Origin: Nitrospira moscoviensis
GTDB lineage: Bacteria > Nitrospirota > Nitrospiria > Nitrospirales > Nitrospiraceae
DNA length: 64,000 bases
Assembly (NCBI RefSeq): GCF_001273775.1
Contig: NZ_CP011801.1
Coordinates: 3,016,001-3,080,000, forward strand
Reading direction: 5' to 3'
Part shown: positions 6,880-15,570 of the stretch, in pieces
Layout of the letters: each line of letters opens with the position of its first letter
Numbering within the stretch: position 1 is the stretch's first letter
The notes under the pieces: model-generated
What the model saw: the letters and a program-made list of their open reading frames with translations, nothing else
Told to the model about the DNA's origin: nothing
Databases searched by the model: none
Made by a program: the position numbers and the translations under genes

Positions 6880-8631
6880 ATGGCCAACACCGTCGCGGGG
6901 ATCCTTGTCGATCGGCTCGTGGATTGGGGAGTGCGCACCATCTTCAGCCTTCCCGGCGACGGGATTAACGGGATCTTCGAAGCGCTCCGCACCAGAAGCC
7001 AAGAGATTCAGCTGATCCAAGTACGCCATGAAGAAGCGGCGGCGTTCGCCGCCTGTGCCTATGCCAAGTTCTCCCGGCGCCTCGGCGTCTGCTTGGCGAC
7101 GTCCGGCCCGGGCGGCATCCATTTATTGAACGGGTTGTACGATGCGAAGTTCGACGGCCAACCGGTGCTCGCCATTACCGGTCACACGTTTCACGATCTG
7201 ATCGGTACGCACTATCAGCAGGACGTCGACCTCGACAAACTGTTTATGGACGTGGCCGCCTACAACGAGCGCGTCATGGGGCCGGACCATGTCTGTAACG
7301 TAGTCGATGAGGCCGTCAAGACGGCGATTTCTAAGCGCACCGTCGCCCACATCACGATCCCCAAGGATATTCAAGACTGGTCCGGCGATGGAGCCCGATC
7401 CAAGGCGAACATCGCAAAGCACAGCGGCGACCTCTACACCGATCCCCTGCCGTTGCCGCCGCCGGCCCTCCTGGAGCAAGCGGCTCAGATCATCAACCAA
7501 GGGTCGAAGGTGGCGATTCTTGCCGGGCGCGGCTGTCTGACGGCGCGGAACGAAGTGCTCGAATTGGCCGAAAAACTCGGAGCCCCCATTATCAAACCGC
7601 TGCTGGGGAAAGCCGTCGTCCCCGATGACCATCCCTATACGACGGGCGGGGTGGGACTGCTCGGGACGGCGCCGTCGCAAGAAGCGCTGCAGGAATGCGA
7701 CACGCTCATCCTGGCCGGCACCAGTTTTCCGTATATGGAGTTCTACCCCCGGCCGGGACAGGCGCGGGCCGTCCAAATCGATCTCGACCCGGCGCGCATC
7801 GGCCTCCGCTATCCCGTCGAAGTGGGCCTCGTCGGCCAATGTTGGGACGTGCTGCGCGCGTTGTTGCCGCTGGTACGGCACAAGCCCCATCGCGACTTTT
7901 TGTCCCGCACCCAAGACAAGATGCGCCGGTGGAACGAGCTGATGGCGGAGCGCGGCACCAGGACCGACATGCCGATGAAGCCGCAAGTGATCGCCCACCG
8001 GCTGAACGACGTCCTGGCCGACGACGCGATCATCTGCTGCGACACGGGGACGGTCACCACCTGGGCCGCCCGCCACATCAAGATCCGGGGCACGATGGAA
8101 TTCTCCGCCTCCGGCACGCTGGCGACGATGGCCTGCGGATTGCCGTACGCCGTCGGCGCGGCCGTCGCGCATCCGGGCCGGCAGGTCGTCTGCTTCGCCG
8201 GCGACGGCGGGTTCACCATGTTGATGGGCGAGCTGGCGACCATGGTGAAATATCGGCTGCCCGTCAAAATCATCGTGATCAAGAACAACGTCCTCGGGAT
8301 GATCAAGTGGGAGCAGCTCGCCCTGGAAGGTAATCCGCAGTACGGCGTGCAGCTGCAGCCCATCGACTTCGCCGCCTTCGCGCGGGCCTGCGGGGCGGAT
8401 GGGTACAGCGTGGACGATCCGGCTCACGTCCCCGACATCCTGCGGCAAGCGTTCCGGCAGCAGGGACCGGCCGTGATCGAGGCGGTGGTGGATCCGAGCG
8501 AGCCGCCGCTCCCGGGCAAAATCACGATGGAACAGGCCTGGCATTTCGCCAAGGCGCTGGCCCGCGGACAGAAGGATCGCTGGGAGATCATCAAGACGGT
8601 CGTCGAAGACAAAGTGCGGGAAGTGGTGTGA
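6880..8631 (+). CDS. Thiamine-diphosphate-dependent enzyme, pyruvate oxidase/acetolactate synthase family
   Basis: 583 residues with the standard three-domain layout. The N-terminal PYR domain has the catalytic glutamate in QVRHEEAAAF and the ATSGPGGIHLLNGLYDA loop; the middle domain includes ILAGRGCLTARNE; the C-terminal PP domain has the Mg/ThDP motif FAGDGGFTMLMGEL ending KNN. The opening IFSLPGDGINGIFEAL is typical of PoxB-like pyruvate:quinone oxidoreductases and related enzymes. Length matches PoxB (about 570). AGGGAGGA precedes the ATG. The next gene encodes a membrane cytochrome b/molybdopterin protein, so an electron-transferring oxidase role is plausible; the substrate (pyruvate or another 2-oxo acid) is not determined by sequence. 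Confidence 0.85.
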   Translation: MANTVAGILVDRLVDWGVRTIFSLPGDGINGIFEALRTRSQEIQLIQVRHEEAAAFAACAYAKFSRRLGVCLATSGPGGIHLLNGLYDAKFDGQPVLAITGHTFHDLIGTHYQQDVDLDKLFMDVAAYNERVMGPDHVCNVVDEAVKTAISKRTVAHITIPKDIQDWSGDGARSKANIAKHSGDLYTDPLPLPPPALLEQAAQIINQGSKVAILAGRGCLTARNEVLELAEKLGAPIIKPLLGKAVVPDDHPYTTGGVGLLGTAPSQEALQECDTLILAGTSFPYMEFYPRPGQARAVQIDLDPARIGLRYPVEVGLVGQCWDVLRALLPLVRHKPHRDFLSRTQDKMRRWNELMAERGTRTDMPMKPQVIAHRLNDVLADDAIICCDTGTVTTWAARHIKIRGTMEFSASGTLATMACGLPYAVGAAVAHPGRQVVCFAGDGGFTMLMGELATMVKYRLPVKIIVIKNNVLGMIKWEQLALEGNPQYGVQLQPIDFAAFARACGADGYSVDDPAHVPDILRQAFRQQGPAVIEAVVDPSEPPLPGKITMEQAWHFAKALARGQKDRWEIIKTVVEDKVREVV

Positions 8632-8652
8632 GGGACAGTCTCCGGGGCACAC

Positions 8653-10140
8653 GTGGATACGACCGATCTCGGCTTTCCGATTTGGCTGCGGATCAATCAC
8701 TTCATCAATCTGTTCTGCATCTTCTTCCTGATGCGGAGCGGGCTCCAGATTCTGGCCGACCATCCCAAGCTCTATTGGGACGATCATTGCCGGCCGGGCA
8801 GCGAGTGGGTGAAGTTCGGCAAAAAAAAGATGCCGACGAACCGGCTGTTCACCTCGATGGACGAGGCGGAGGACGTGTCGCCGGTCTTCGCGATTCCCGG
8901 CGGCCATCACAATCTCGGCGCCGGCCGCAATTGGCATTTTCTGATCGTGCCGCTATGGGTGCTGAACGGCTTGTCGTACGTCGGCTTACTCTTCGCGACC
9001 GGCCAATGGCGCCGGTTGATCCCGACGAGCTGGTCGGTCATTCCGGAAGCCTGGCAGAGCGCCCTGACCTTCGCCAGCCTCCATGCGCCGCCGCAATCCT
9101 CGTTCGATCCGTATGACTCGCTCCAGCAACTGGTCTATGCCGCGGTGGTGTTCGTGCTCGCTCCGTTCATGATCGCGACGGGCCTCGCGCAATCGCCGGC
9201 GCTGATCGCCCGTTATCCCTGGTACGCGCGCCTGTTCGGGGGCCGGCAAGGCGCGCGCAGCCTGCACTTCATCGGCCTCCTGCTGATGGTGGGCTACGTC
9301 CTGATCCATCTCACCATGGTCATCCTCGTGCATTTCCCCCGCGACGTGGAACGGATGTTCACGATGTTCGGCTCCCCCGGCACGTCGTCGGCCGCGGCGT
9401 TCGCCCTCTCCACCGCCGCGCTGCTCTTCGTGATCGGATTCCATGTCGCCGCGACGGTCTACACCCGCCGGCACCCGCGCGGGTTCCAAGAGCGCGCGAC
9501 GACGATCGTGGAGCCGCTCATGCGGTTCTTCTTCGGTGGGCTGGAATCGCATCAGCGCTTCGACCGGAGCGACGTGACGGCCGAGCACCACGTCAACGGC
9601 TATCCGCCCGAGAACGGCGACTATCGGCGGCAGGCCGAGACCGGTTTTCGAGACTGGCGTCTCCGCGTGAGCGGGCTGGTCGATCGGCCGCTGGAGCTCT
9701 CATTGAACGACCTCAAGCGCATGCCGAAACAGGAGCAAACCGTCCGGCACAATTGCATTCAAGGCTGGACCGGCATCGCGACCTGGGGAGGCGTGCGGGT
9801 CCAGGATCTCTTGCATCGCTGTCGCCCGAAACCCGGCGCGCAGTGGATCGTATTCCATGCGTTCGTCCAGGAAGAATACGCGCCGGACCACTACTATGAA
9901 GCCTTCAGGCTGGATGAGGTGCAGGGCCCGCAAACGATTCTGGCCTACGAGATGAACGGCCGCCCGTTGCCCTCTCAGCACGGCGCCCCCTGCCGCCTTC
10001 GTCTGGAAACGAAAGTCGGCTATAAGATGGTGAAGTATCTCCGGCACATCGAGCTGGTGGCCTCGCTCGACCAGGCCGGCTTGGGCCACGGAGGCTATCG
10101 GGAAGACTACCAGTTTTACGATAAAGTGGCGTCGATCTGA
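8653..10140 (+). CDS. Cytochrome b-like membrane domain fused to sulfite-oxidase-type molybdopterin domain
   Basis: 495 residues starting at GTG 8653. The first 300 form a di-heme cytochrome b561/formate-dehydrogenase-gamma-like membrane domain with several hydrophobic helices and histidines in helix settings (LRINHFINLFCIF, RSLHFIGLLLMVGYVLIHL). The last 170 are an oxidoreductase molybdopterin-binding domain: RVSGLVDRPLELSLNDLKR, then VRHNCIQGWTGIATWGGV with the presumed Mo-ligand Cys368, then HGAPCRLRLETKVGYKMVK. In YedY/MsrP the catalytic subunit and heme subunit are separate proteins; here both are one chain and no Tat signal precedes the Mo domain. It follows the TPP enzyme by 21 bases and is probably co-expressed. 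Likely role: passing electrons to or from quinone at a Mo centre; substrate unknown. Confidence 0.8.
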   Translation: MDTTDLGFPIWLRINHFINLFCIFFLMRSGLQILADHPKLYWDDHCRPGSEWVKFGKKKMPTNRLFTSMDEAEDVSPVFAIPGGHHNLGAGRNWHFLIVPLWVLNGLSYVGLLFATGQWRRLIPTSWSVIPEAWQSALTFASLHAPPQSSFDPYDSLQQLVYAAVVFVLAPFMIATGLAQSPALIARYPWYARLFGGRQGARSLHFIGLLLMVGYVLIHLTMVILVHFPRDVERMFTMFGSPGTSSAAAFALSTAALLFVIGFHVAATVYTRRHPRGFQERATTIVEPLMRFFFGGLESHQRFDRSDVTAEHHVNGYPPENGDYRRQAETGFRDWRLRVSGLVDRPLELSLNDLKRMPKQEQTVRHNCIQGWTGIATWGGVRVQDLLHRCRPKPGAQWIVFHAFVQEEYAPDHYYEAFRLDEVQGPQTILAYEMNGRPLPSQHGAPCRLRLETKVGYKMVKYLRHIELVASLDQAGLGHGGYREDYQFYDKVASI

Positions 10141-10174
10141 TAATCGAATATGGCTGTCCCAGACGGACATCGCG

Positions 10175-10429
10175 ATGGCGACGTATTTTTTCCATGAAGA
10201 AACGCTCCCGACCGGCGAGCACGGCAAGGTGAAACTGATCCGCTATTACTACGACGACATCTCGGCGGAAATCTTGACGCGTTCGTTCTTTCTGTTTCCG
10301 GCGACGGCCGGCAAGGAATTTCTCGACAACGAGCGCGTGCCGTTCGCCGACCTCCGGCCCGATCTTAAGGCGCACTTGATTCGATTTCTCTTTCGGCGGG
10401 ACCAAGCCGCCATGCGGGCCGCCTCATGA
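10175..10429 (+). CDS. Hypothetical protein, 84 aa
   Basis: A small soluble protein (MATYFFHEETLPTGEHGKV, then LIRYYYDDISAEILTR) rich in aromatic and charged residues. The ATG follows the cytochrome b/Mo gene by 34 bases and its stop overlaps the next start as ATGA, so it belongs to the same operon. I do not recognise a family. The operon position suggests an accessory to the membrane oxidoreductase. Confidence 0.6.
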   Translation: MATYFFHEETLPTGEHGKVKLIRYYYDDISAEILTRSFFLFPATAGKEFLDNERVPFADLRPDLKAHLIRFLFRRDQAAMRAAS

Positions 10430-10542
10430 CGTTCGTCCTGCTCATCCTGGTCGGCATTCCCCTCCTCTGGCTATTGGGCCTCATCTTCTATCTGCTGTCG
10501 TGGTTCGATTGGGACCGGAAGCAGGCCTACATCCCGAAGTGA
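10426..10542 (+). CDS. Small single-span membrane protein, 38 aa
   Basis: A 38-codon frame starts in an ATGA overlap with the preceding gene. It encodes one hydrophobic helix (MTFVLLILVGIPLLWLLGLI) followed by a short polar tail (FDWDRKQAYIPK). The overlap and clean helix-plus-tail pattern argue for a real gene. Small single-helix subunits of this kind often accompany membrane oxidoreductases, so it may be an accessory of the cytochrome b/Mo protein; that is inference. Confidence 0.6.
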   Translation: MTFVLLILVGIPLLWLLGLIFYLLSWFDWDRKQAYIPK

Positions 10543-10589
10543 TTCGAACCTTCCTCCCGCTGACATCGCTTCACCTAAGACGAGCGCGC

Positions 10590-10671
10590 GTGTGGATCTA
10601 TCGAACCCGCCCGTGGTAAGCCCGTCGAACCATGAGCGGGTTCGCACAACCCGCTCGGATGAAATCCACAC
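10590..10671. repeat. Nested inverted repeat between operons
   Basis: GTGTGGAT (10590) pairs with ATCCACAC (10664), and inside it CGAACCCGC (10602) pairs with GCGGGTTCG (10636). It could form a branched hairpin ending the upstream operon. No T-run follows, so terminator function is uncertain. Confidence 0.4.
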
Positions 10672-10741
10672 GATCGAATCGCCGCCTCGGCCCTTGTGCT
10701 GAGATCACGCGACTTTTTGCAGCTGTCGCTTGCTGCCCCCG

Positions 10742-10758
10742 CTGGCCTCGAAGTTGCT
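10742..10758 (+). promoter_or_regulatory. Candidate sigma-54 (-24/-12) promoter of the Emr-type efflux operon
   Basis: CTGGCCTCGAAGTTGCT matches the CTGGC and TTGCT halves of the -24/-12 consensus with GG and GC exactly 10 bases apart. It is about 41 bases before the transporter start codon, leaving room for a short leader. Confidence 0.5.
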
Positions 10759-10799
10759 GTGCTCGCTATCGAGATCACGACGGTTCGTTCCGATGAAGC

Positions 10800-12401
10800 A
10801 TGATGGCGCTGGTCGATCACACACAGCCCCGCCTCCGTGGATGGCACTTCATCCTCTTCAACCTCGTCTTGGGTCTGGCCCACATGGTCGTGCTGTTCAA
10901 CGCCGGCTCGTACGTGGCGCTGCTGCCGCACGCGGCGGGCGACTTGGGCGGCGTGCTGCCGAGCTTCGGCACGTGGGCACAGACGGATTTCATGATCGCC
11001 CTGGCCCTCGCCTTCCCCCTCGCGCGCTGGCTCTCCTGCCGCTATGGAGAGCAGCGCGTCTTTGTCGCCGCCTTTGTCGTCTATGCGGCGGCGTCGGCGC
11101 TCTGCGCGATCGACGGCAGCATCGCGGCCTTCGTGCCGGCCCGCATCCTGCTCGGCCTCGCCGGCGGCGTCACCTTGCCGCTGAGCCAATCCCTCTTGCT
11201 CCAGGAATATCCGGATCGTGTGAAGTCGTTGGGGCTGGCGATCTGGGGACTCTTTACGCTGATGCCCTTTACGGTGGGGCTGGGGGCGGGCGGCTGGCTC
11301 GCGGACCATTGGGGCTGGCGCGCGCTGTTCTATCTCAACATTCCCGTGGCCTTGCTCATCGCCGCGCTAACCGCCGCCCTGCTCCATGGACGAAGTCATG
11401 TGGTCCGCTGCGAGCGGTTCGATCTGGTGGGATTCCTCCTGCTCGCCGTGATCTTCGGCGGCCTTCAGACGATGTTGAACGAAGGCAACGACTACGATTG
11501 GTTCGACGATCCGTTCTTGCGCGGCATGTTGGTGCTCGTCATCGTGGCGGTCCCCGTCTGGATAGTCTGGGAGCTCGGGGAGCGCCGGCCGGCGGTGGAT
11601 CTCCGGCTGTTCGCGCATCGCAATTTCGCGGTCGGCTTGCTCTGCCTCGGGTTGGGCTTTCTGTCGATTCAAGGCTTGCTCGCCCTCTTCGTCGTGCAAC
11701 TGCAGGTGTTGATGGGCTACTCCTCGGAGCTGGCCGGCCTGGTGTTCGTACCCATGATGCTGTTGGGCCTGCCGACGATCGCCGTCATGCATGACGTGGC
11801 GAAGCGGTTGGACGTCCGGTGGCTGGCCTGCGTGAACGGATTGGGGTTCGCCGCCACATTCTATTGGATCGGCCTCTTCGACGATCCGCACTCCTACGAT
11901 CAGATTTTTTGGCCGATGGTGCTGGAAGGCGTCTTCCTCGGCTCGTTCTTCACGCCGTTGACCGTGCTGACGCTGCACGGCCTCTCCGGCGAGCAGATGC
12001 TCCGCGCGGCGGAGGCGGCGAACATCTTTCGCATCGCGGCGGGCGCGCTGGGCATTTCATGGCAGGGCGTCGTGGTCTTCAGGCGCATGCCGTTTCATCA
12101 CCTGCAACTGAGCGACCATTTCGGCGGGCGCATGTCGGCGTCGTATGACGCGCTCCACCAGCTGACGTCCAAGCTCCAGGCGCTCGGCTTCGATCCCGCC
12201 ATGATCCAGCGCCAGCTGCAACTGGCGATCAAACAGGAAGCCGGCATCCTCGCCTTGAACGACGCCTTTCTCCTGTCGAGCGCGCTCTGCATGGTCCTCG
12301 CGGTACTCGTCTGGTTCGCGCACTCCAGCCGCGTGCCGGCGCTCAAGCCGGCGGAAGCAGTGCGCGAGCTGCAGGCGGAGGAGCTGATGGAGCAGCCATG
12401 A
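10800..12401 (+). CDS. MFS drug efflux permease, DHA2/EmrB-like
   Basis: 533 residues with about 14 hydrophobic helices, the number usual for the DHA2 (EmrB/QacA) branch. Features are FILFNLVLGLAHMVVLFNAG, the motif C-like stretch ILLGLAGGVTLPLSQSLLL, and GWLADHWGWRALFYLNIPVALL, the DHA2 signature after helix 5. It exports small molecules by proton antiport across the inner membrane and normally works with an EmrA-type adaptor and outer-membrane channel, both encoded immediately downstream (the next start overlaps its stop as ATGA). ATG 10803 is an alternative start. The substrate cannot be predicted. Confidence 0.88.
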   Translation: MMALVDHTQPRLRGWHFILFNLVLGLAHMVVLFNAGSYVALLPHAAGDLGGVLPSFGTWAQTDFMIALALAFPLARWLSCRYGEQRVFVAAFVVYAAASALCAIDGSIAAFVPARILLGLAGGVTLPLSQSLLLQEYPDRVKSLGLAIWGLFTLMPFTVGLGAGGWLADHWGWRALFYLNIPVALLIAALTAALLHGRSHVVRCERFDLVGFLLLAVIFGGLQTMLNEGNDYDWFDDPFLRGMLVLVIVAVPVWIVWELGERRPAVDLRLFAHRNFAVGLLCLGLGFLSIQGLLALFVVQLQVLMGYSSELAGLVFVPMMLLGLPTIAVMHDVAKRLDVRWLACVNGLGFAATFYWIGLFDDPHSYDQIFWPMVLEGVFLGSFFTPLTVLTLHGLSGEQMLRAAEAANIFRIAAGALGISWQGVVVFRRMPFHHLQLSDHFGGRMSASYDALHQLTSKLQALGFDPAMIQRQLQLAIKQEAGILALNDAFLLSSALCMVLAVLVWFAHSSRVPALKPAEAVRELQAEELMEQP

Positions 12402-13906
12402 CCGTACGGTTCTCCAGGATTGTCCGGCGCATTGCGAGCCTGCTCCTGTCGAGCGTGGTGGCGGCAGCCGGCTGCGCCTGGATCCCCCAAGGCGATCCGC
12501 CGGCTGTTTATTTGGAGCCGCCGGAGCTGAAAGAAACGCTCGCGGAAGTGACCAGCCGGCTGCAGCAGTGGCCGGAGGACCGCTGGTGGGAACAATTCAA
12601 CAACGGCGAGATCAACCAACTCATGGAGGCGGCGCTCCGCGACAATCCGGGACTCAAGGTGGCCTCGGCCCGCTTGCGGGAAGCGCAGGGGCTGGTGCGC
12701 GTGGAAGGCGCGCGGCTCCTGCCCTTCCTGGAAGCCGATGCGTCGCTCACCTACGAGCGGATTTCGCAACACGGCGTGTTCGCGGCGTTGAATCCCGAAG
12801 TCGCCGGCGCCCGCATTCTGTTGGGCATCATCAATCCGCTCAGTTTTCGATACGAGTTCGACTTCTGGGGCAAGAACCGCGCGACCCTGGAAGCAGCCTT
12901 GGGACAAGCGGCAGCGGAAGAAGCGGAACGGGCCGAAGTCCGGCTCCGGTTGACCACCGGCATCGCCCGCGCCTACTTCCGTGGACAGGCGCTGCACCGG
13001 CAGTTGGAATTGGTCCGGGCCATCGTGGACCTGCGCAAGCGTCTCCGCCGGCTTGCGGAAACTCGCTACGCGCTCGGACTGGACAACGACCTCGCCGTGA
13101 AACAAGCGATCGCCGACTATGAAGCGGCCGTCACACGCTGCGCCGGCGTCCGCGATCAGTTGGACGTCCAGCGCCACCTGCTCGCTCGGCTCATCGGCAA
13201 GGGACCCGATGACGCCCGGCATCTGTTCGAACAGTCGGCTCCGGTCATTCCCGAACAGGCACCGGTTCCGGAGCACCTGTCGATCGGGTTGCTGGTCCAC
13301 CGGCCCGATCTGGCCGCCGCGCTGTACCGGGCCGACTCGGCCGCGCGGATGGTCAAAGTCGCGAAGACGCAGTTTTATCCCACGATCGATTTGACGGCCT
13401 TCGTCGGCTTCAATGCGCTGACGCTGACGAATGGCGCCGACAAGCTGGCGAATTTTCTGTTCTCCGGGCAAAGCTTTTCCTACGGCGTCGCGCCCGGCTT
13501 TCGCTTGCCGATCTTCGAAGGCGGCCGCTTGCGGGGCGAATTGGCGGTGCATCGGGCGGAGTACGATGCCGCGGTGGAGTTGTATAACGACACCCTGCTC
13601 GGCGCCCTGCGGGAAGTCGCCGACAGCTTGAGCGCCTGGCAGGCCACGCGGGACATGCTGGAGTCGCATCACCGCCTCGTCGCCTCGCTCACCGAGGACT
13701 GGCGCCTGGCGAACGTGCGGCTGGTGTCCGGTCTGGATGACGACCGGGAAGTGCTGCGCCATCGCTATCCGGTGCTGGAGCAGGAATATGCCCTGCGGGC
13801 TCTGGAGAGCGACCAGTTGGTAGCGGCCGTGGATCTGATCGAAGCCTTGGGCGGCGGGTACCACAATCCCGACATCGCGAAGCGGCCGGCGCAGCCGGCG
13901 AGTTGA
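12398..13906 (+). CDS. Outer-membrane efflux lipoprotein (TolC/OprM/NodT type)
   Basis: 502 residues. A basic start and hydrophobic stretch end in a lipobox (AAAGC, Cys about residue 27), so the mature protein should be a lipoprotein. The OEP repeat pattern appears twice: MEAALRDNPGLKVASARLREAQG and, in the second half, LLVHRPDLAAALYRADSAARMVKVAKTQFYP. Such proteins trimerise into an outer-membrane barrel with a periplasmic tunnel. The ATG overlaps the permease stop and the adaptor starts four bases after its stop, so the operon order is permease, channel, adaptor. Confidence 0.88.
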   Translation: MTVRFSRIVRRIASLLLSSVVAAAGCAWIPQGDPPAVYLEPPELKETLAEVTSRLQQWPEDRWWEQFNNGEINQLMEAALRDNPGLKVASARLREAQGLVRVEGARLLPFLEADASLTYERISQHGVFAALNPEVAGARILLGIINPLSFRYEFDFWGKNRATLEAALGQAAAEEAERAEVRLRLTTGIARAYFRGQALHRQLELVRAIVDLRKRLRRLAETRYALGLDNDLAVKQAIADYEAAVTRCAGVRDQLDVQRHLLARLIGKGPDDARHLFEQSAPVIPEQAPVPEHLSIGLLVHRPDLAAALYRADSAARMVKVAKTQFYPTIDLTAFVGFNALTLTNGADKLANFLFSGQSFSYGVAPGFRLPIFEGGRLRGELAVHRAEYDAAVELYNDTLLGALREVADSLSAWQATRDMLESHHRLVASLTEDWRLANVRLVSGLDDDREVLRHRYPVLEQEYALRALESDQLVAAVDLIEALGGGYHNPDIAKRPAQPAS

Positions 13907-13910
13907 CGTC

Positions 13911-15413
13911 ATGAGCACCACCCATTCCGTCCCCCCTCCGGCGCCCCATCTGTACGAAGAATCGCTGCATGCCCAGCGCAATCGGCGCCTCTTGCTCGTG
14001 GCCCTCGTGCTGGCCCTCGCCGGCTTGGCGTACGGCGTCTATTGGTGGACGACGGCACGGTATTGGATTCAGACCGACAATGCCTATGTCACCGGCAACC
14101 TCGTGCCGGTCGCGGCGCAGGCCAGCGGCATCATCACGCAGGTCCTGTTCGAGGAAACGCAATTCGTGAACCGGGGCGATGTGATGATCCGTCTGGACGA
14201 GCATGAAGCCTATGCGGCGTTGGGTCGCGCGCGGGGCCGGCTGGGCGACACGGTCCGCCGGATCAACTCGCTGTTCTTCACGCAGCGCCAACTGGCGGAA
14301 AAATTGGCCGCCCGCCGGGCCCGGCTGGACGTGATCCGGCATGACGTGGACCGCTATCGCCGCGCGGCGCCGAGCGGGGCCGTCTCGAAGCAGATCTTAC
14401 AGAACGCGCTCGATCAGTTGCAGGCGCTGGACGCCGACGTGCGGGAGACGCAGGCCGAATATGACGCGCTCGACGCGCAGATCGGCGGCACCACGGTCAT
14501 GGAACACCCGGCCGTCGAGCTGGCGAAGCACGAGTTCATCAACGCGCATCTCGAATACGCGCGGCAGCAGATCCGCGCCCCGGTGTCCGGCTACGTCGCC
14601 AAACGCAAGGCGCAAGTCGGCGACCGGGTGAAGCCGGGCACGAATCTCATGACGATCGTCCCGCTGGACCATCTGTGGGTGGAAGCCAACTTGCGGGAGA
14701 CCGAATTGCGCGACATCCGGCCCGGACAACCGGCCGAAGTGCGCGTGGATCTCTACGGCGACAGACATACGTTTCACGGCACGGTGGAAGGCCTCGTGCC
14801 GGGCACCGGCAGCCCCTTTGCCCTGCTGCCGCCCGACAATTCCACGGGCAACTTCATCCACATCACCGAGCGGGTCCCCGTCCGCATCGCGCTCGCCGCA
14901 GACGAAATCCGCGAGCATCCGATCAGGCCGGGCCTCTCGACCGTCACGAAGATCCGCGTCAGCGACGCAGGCAATTCGGTCTGGACGTCTCTCGCCAAAG
15001 CCGACACCGAGGAGTATCACACGGACGTCTACGGAGACGAGTTGACCAGCGCGGAACTGCTGGCGCAGGGCGTCATCGCCGGGAACGTACGCGTCACAGG
15101 CCAGGGTCTGAACGTGGCCGCCGGCCGCCCGGTTGGATTGGATTCCACGGCGCCCCACGATCCGACGACGCTCTCGGACCTCGGTCGTTCGGCAGATGGA
15201 TTGTATGAGGGACCGCGCCGCTCCCCACCTGACGTAGAACCGCACTCCTCTGTCCCGCCCAGAAGCCCGGATCTGGGCGAGGCTTTCTTTCCCCTCTCCC
15301 CCTCGATCGGCCCGGGGTCGGACCGCTTGGGTCCGGCCGCCGGTCCGCCGCCCGCCGTTCCCGAGCCGCTCGATCGACGGCGATCCGGAGAAAGGAATCT
15401 CACGGATCGATGA
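13911..15413 (+). CDS. EmrA/HlyD-type membrane fusion protein with long C-terminal tail
   Basis: 500 residues: a short cytoplasmic start, one inner-membrane helix (RRLLLVALVLALAGLAYGVYW), the lipoyl-type barrel half YWIQTDNAYVTGNLVPVAAQ, a coiled-coil hairpin, and the returning half IRAPVSGYVAKRKAQVGDRV. EmrA proteins are typically about 390 residues. Here, after the adaptor fold ends near residue 400, a tail of roughly 90 residues rich in Pro, Ser, Gly and Arg continues (SPPDVEPHSSVPPRSPDLGE and on). It could be a genuine periplasmic linker or read-through after loss of the original stop. Confidence 0.85.
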   Translation: MSTTHSVPPPAPHLYEESLHAQRNRRLLLVALVLALAGLAYGVYWWTTARYWIQTDNAYVTGNLVPVAAQASGIITQVLFEETQFVNRGDVMIRLDEHEAYAALGRARGRLGDTVRRINSLFFTQRQLAEKLAARRARLDVIRHDVDRYRRAAPSGAVSKQILQNALDQLQALDADVRETQAEYDALDAQIGGTTVMEHPAVELAKHEFINAHLEYARQQIRAPVSGYVAKRKAQVGDRVKPGTNLMTIVPLDHLWVEANLRETELRDIRPGQPAEVRVDLYGDRHTFHGTVEGLVPGTGSPFALLPPDNSTGNFIHITERVPVRIALAADEIREHPIRPGLSTVTKIRVSDAGNSVWTSLAKADTEEYHTDVYGDELTSAELLAQGVIAGNVRVTGQGLNVAAGRPVGLDSTAPHDPTTLSDLGRSADGLYEGPRRSPPDVEPHSSVPPRSPDLGEAFFPLSPSIGPGSDRLGPAAGPPPAVPEPLDRRRSGERNLTDR

Positions 15414-15570
15414 CCGGATGGAACGGTAGGGATCACAAGAGAACCGATGTCGGGATCAGCGGCACCGGCCAGCGGGGCAGACGTGAGATCATAAAAGGCG
15501 GCCGCCGCCAAGGCGGCGTTCAGAAGAGAAGACCCGGAGGGAGGGTGGTCTCGACGTCGCGCTGCCGTTC

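Noticed and set aside
7123-8937. Minus-strand frame of 604 codons over the TPP enzyme gene
   Set aside because: Shadow of a gene with complete ThDP motifs; no protein pattern of its own.
12098-13981. Minus-strand frame of 627 codons over the efflux channel gene
   Set aside because: Shadow; the plus strand encodes a recognisable OEP protein with lipobox.
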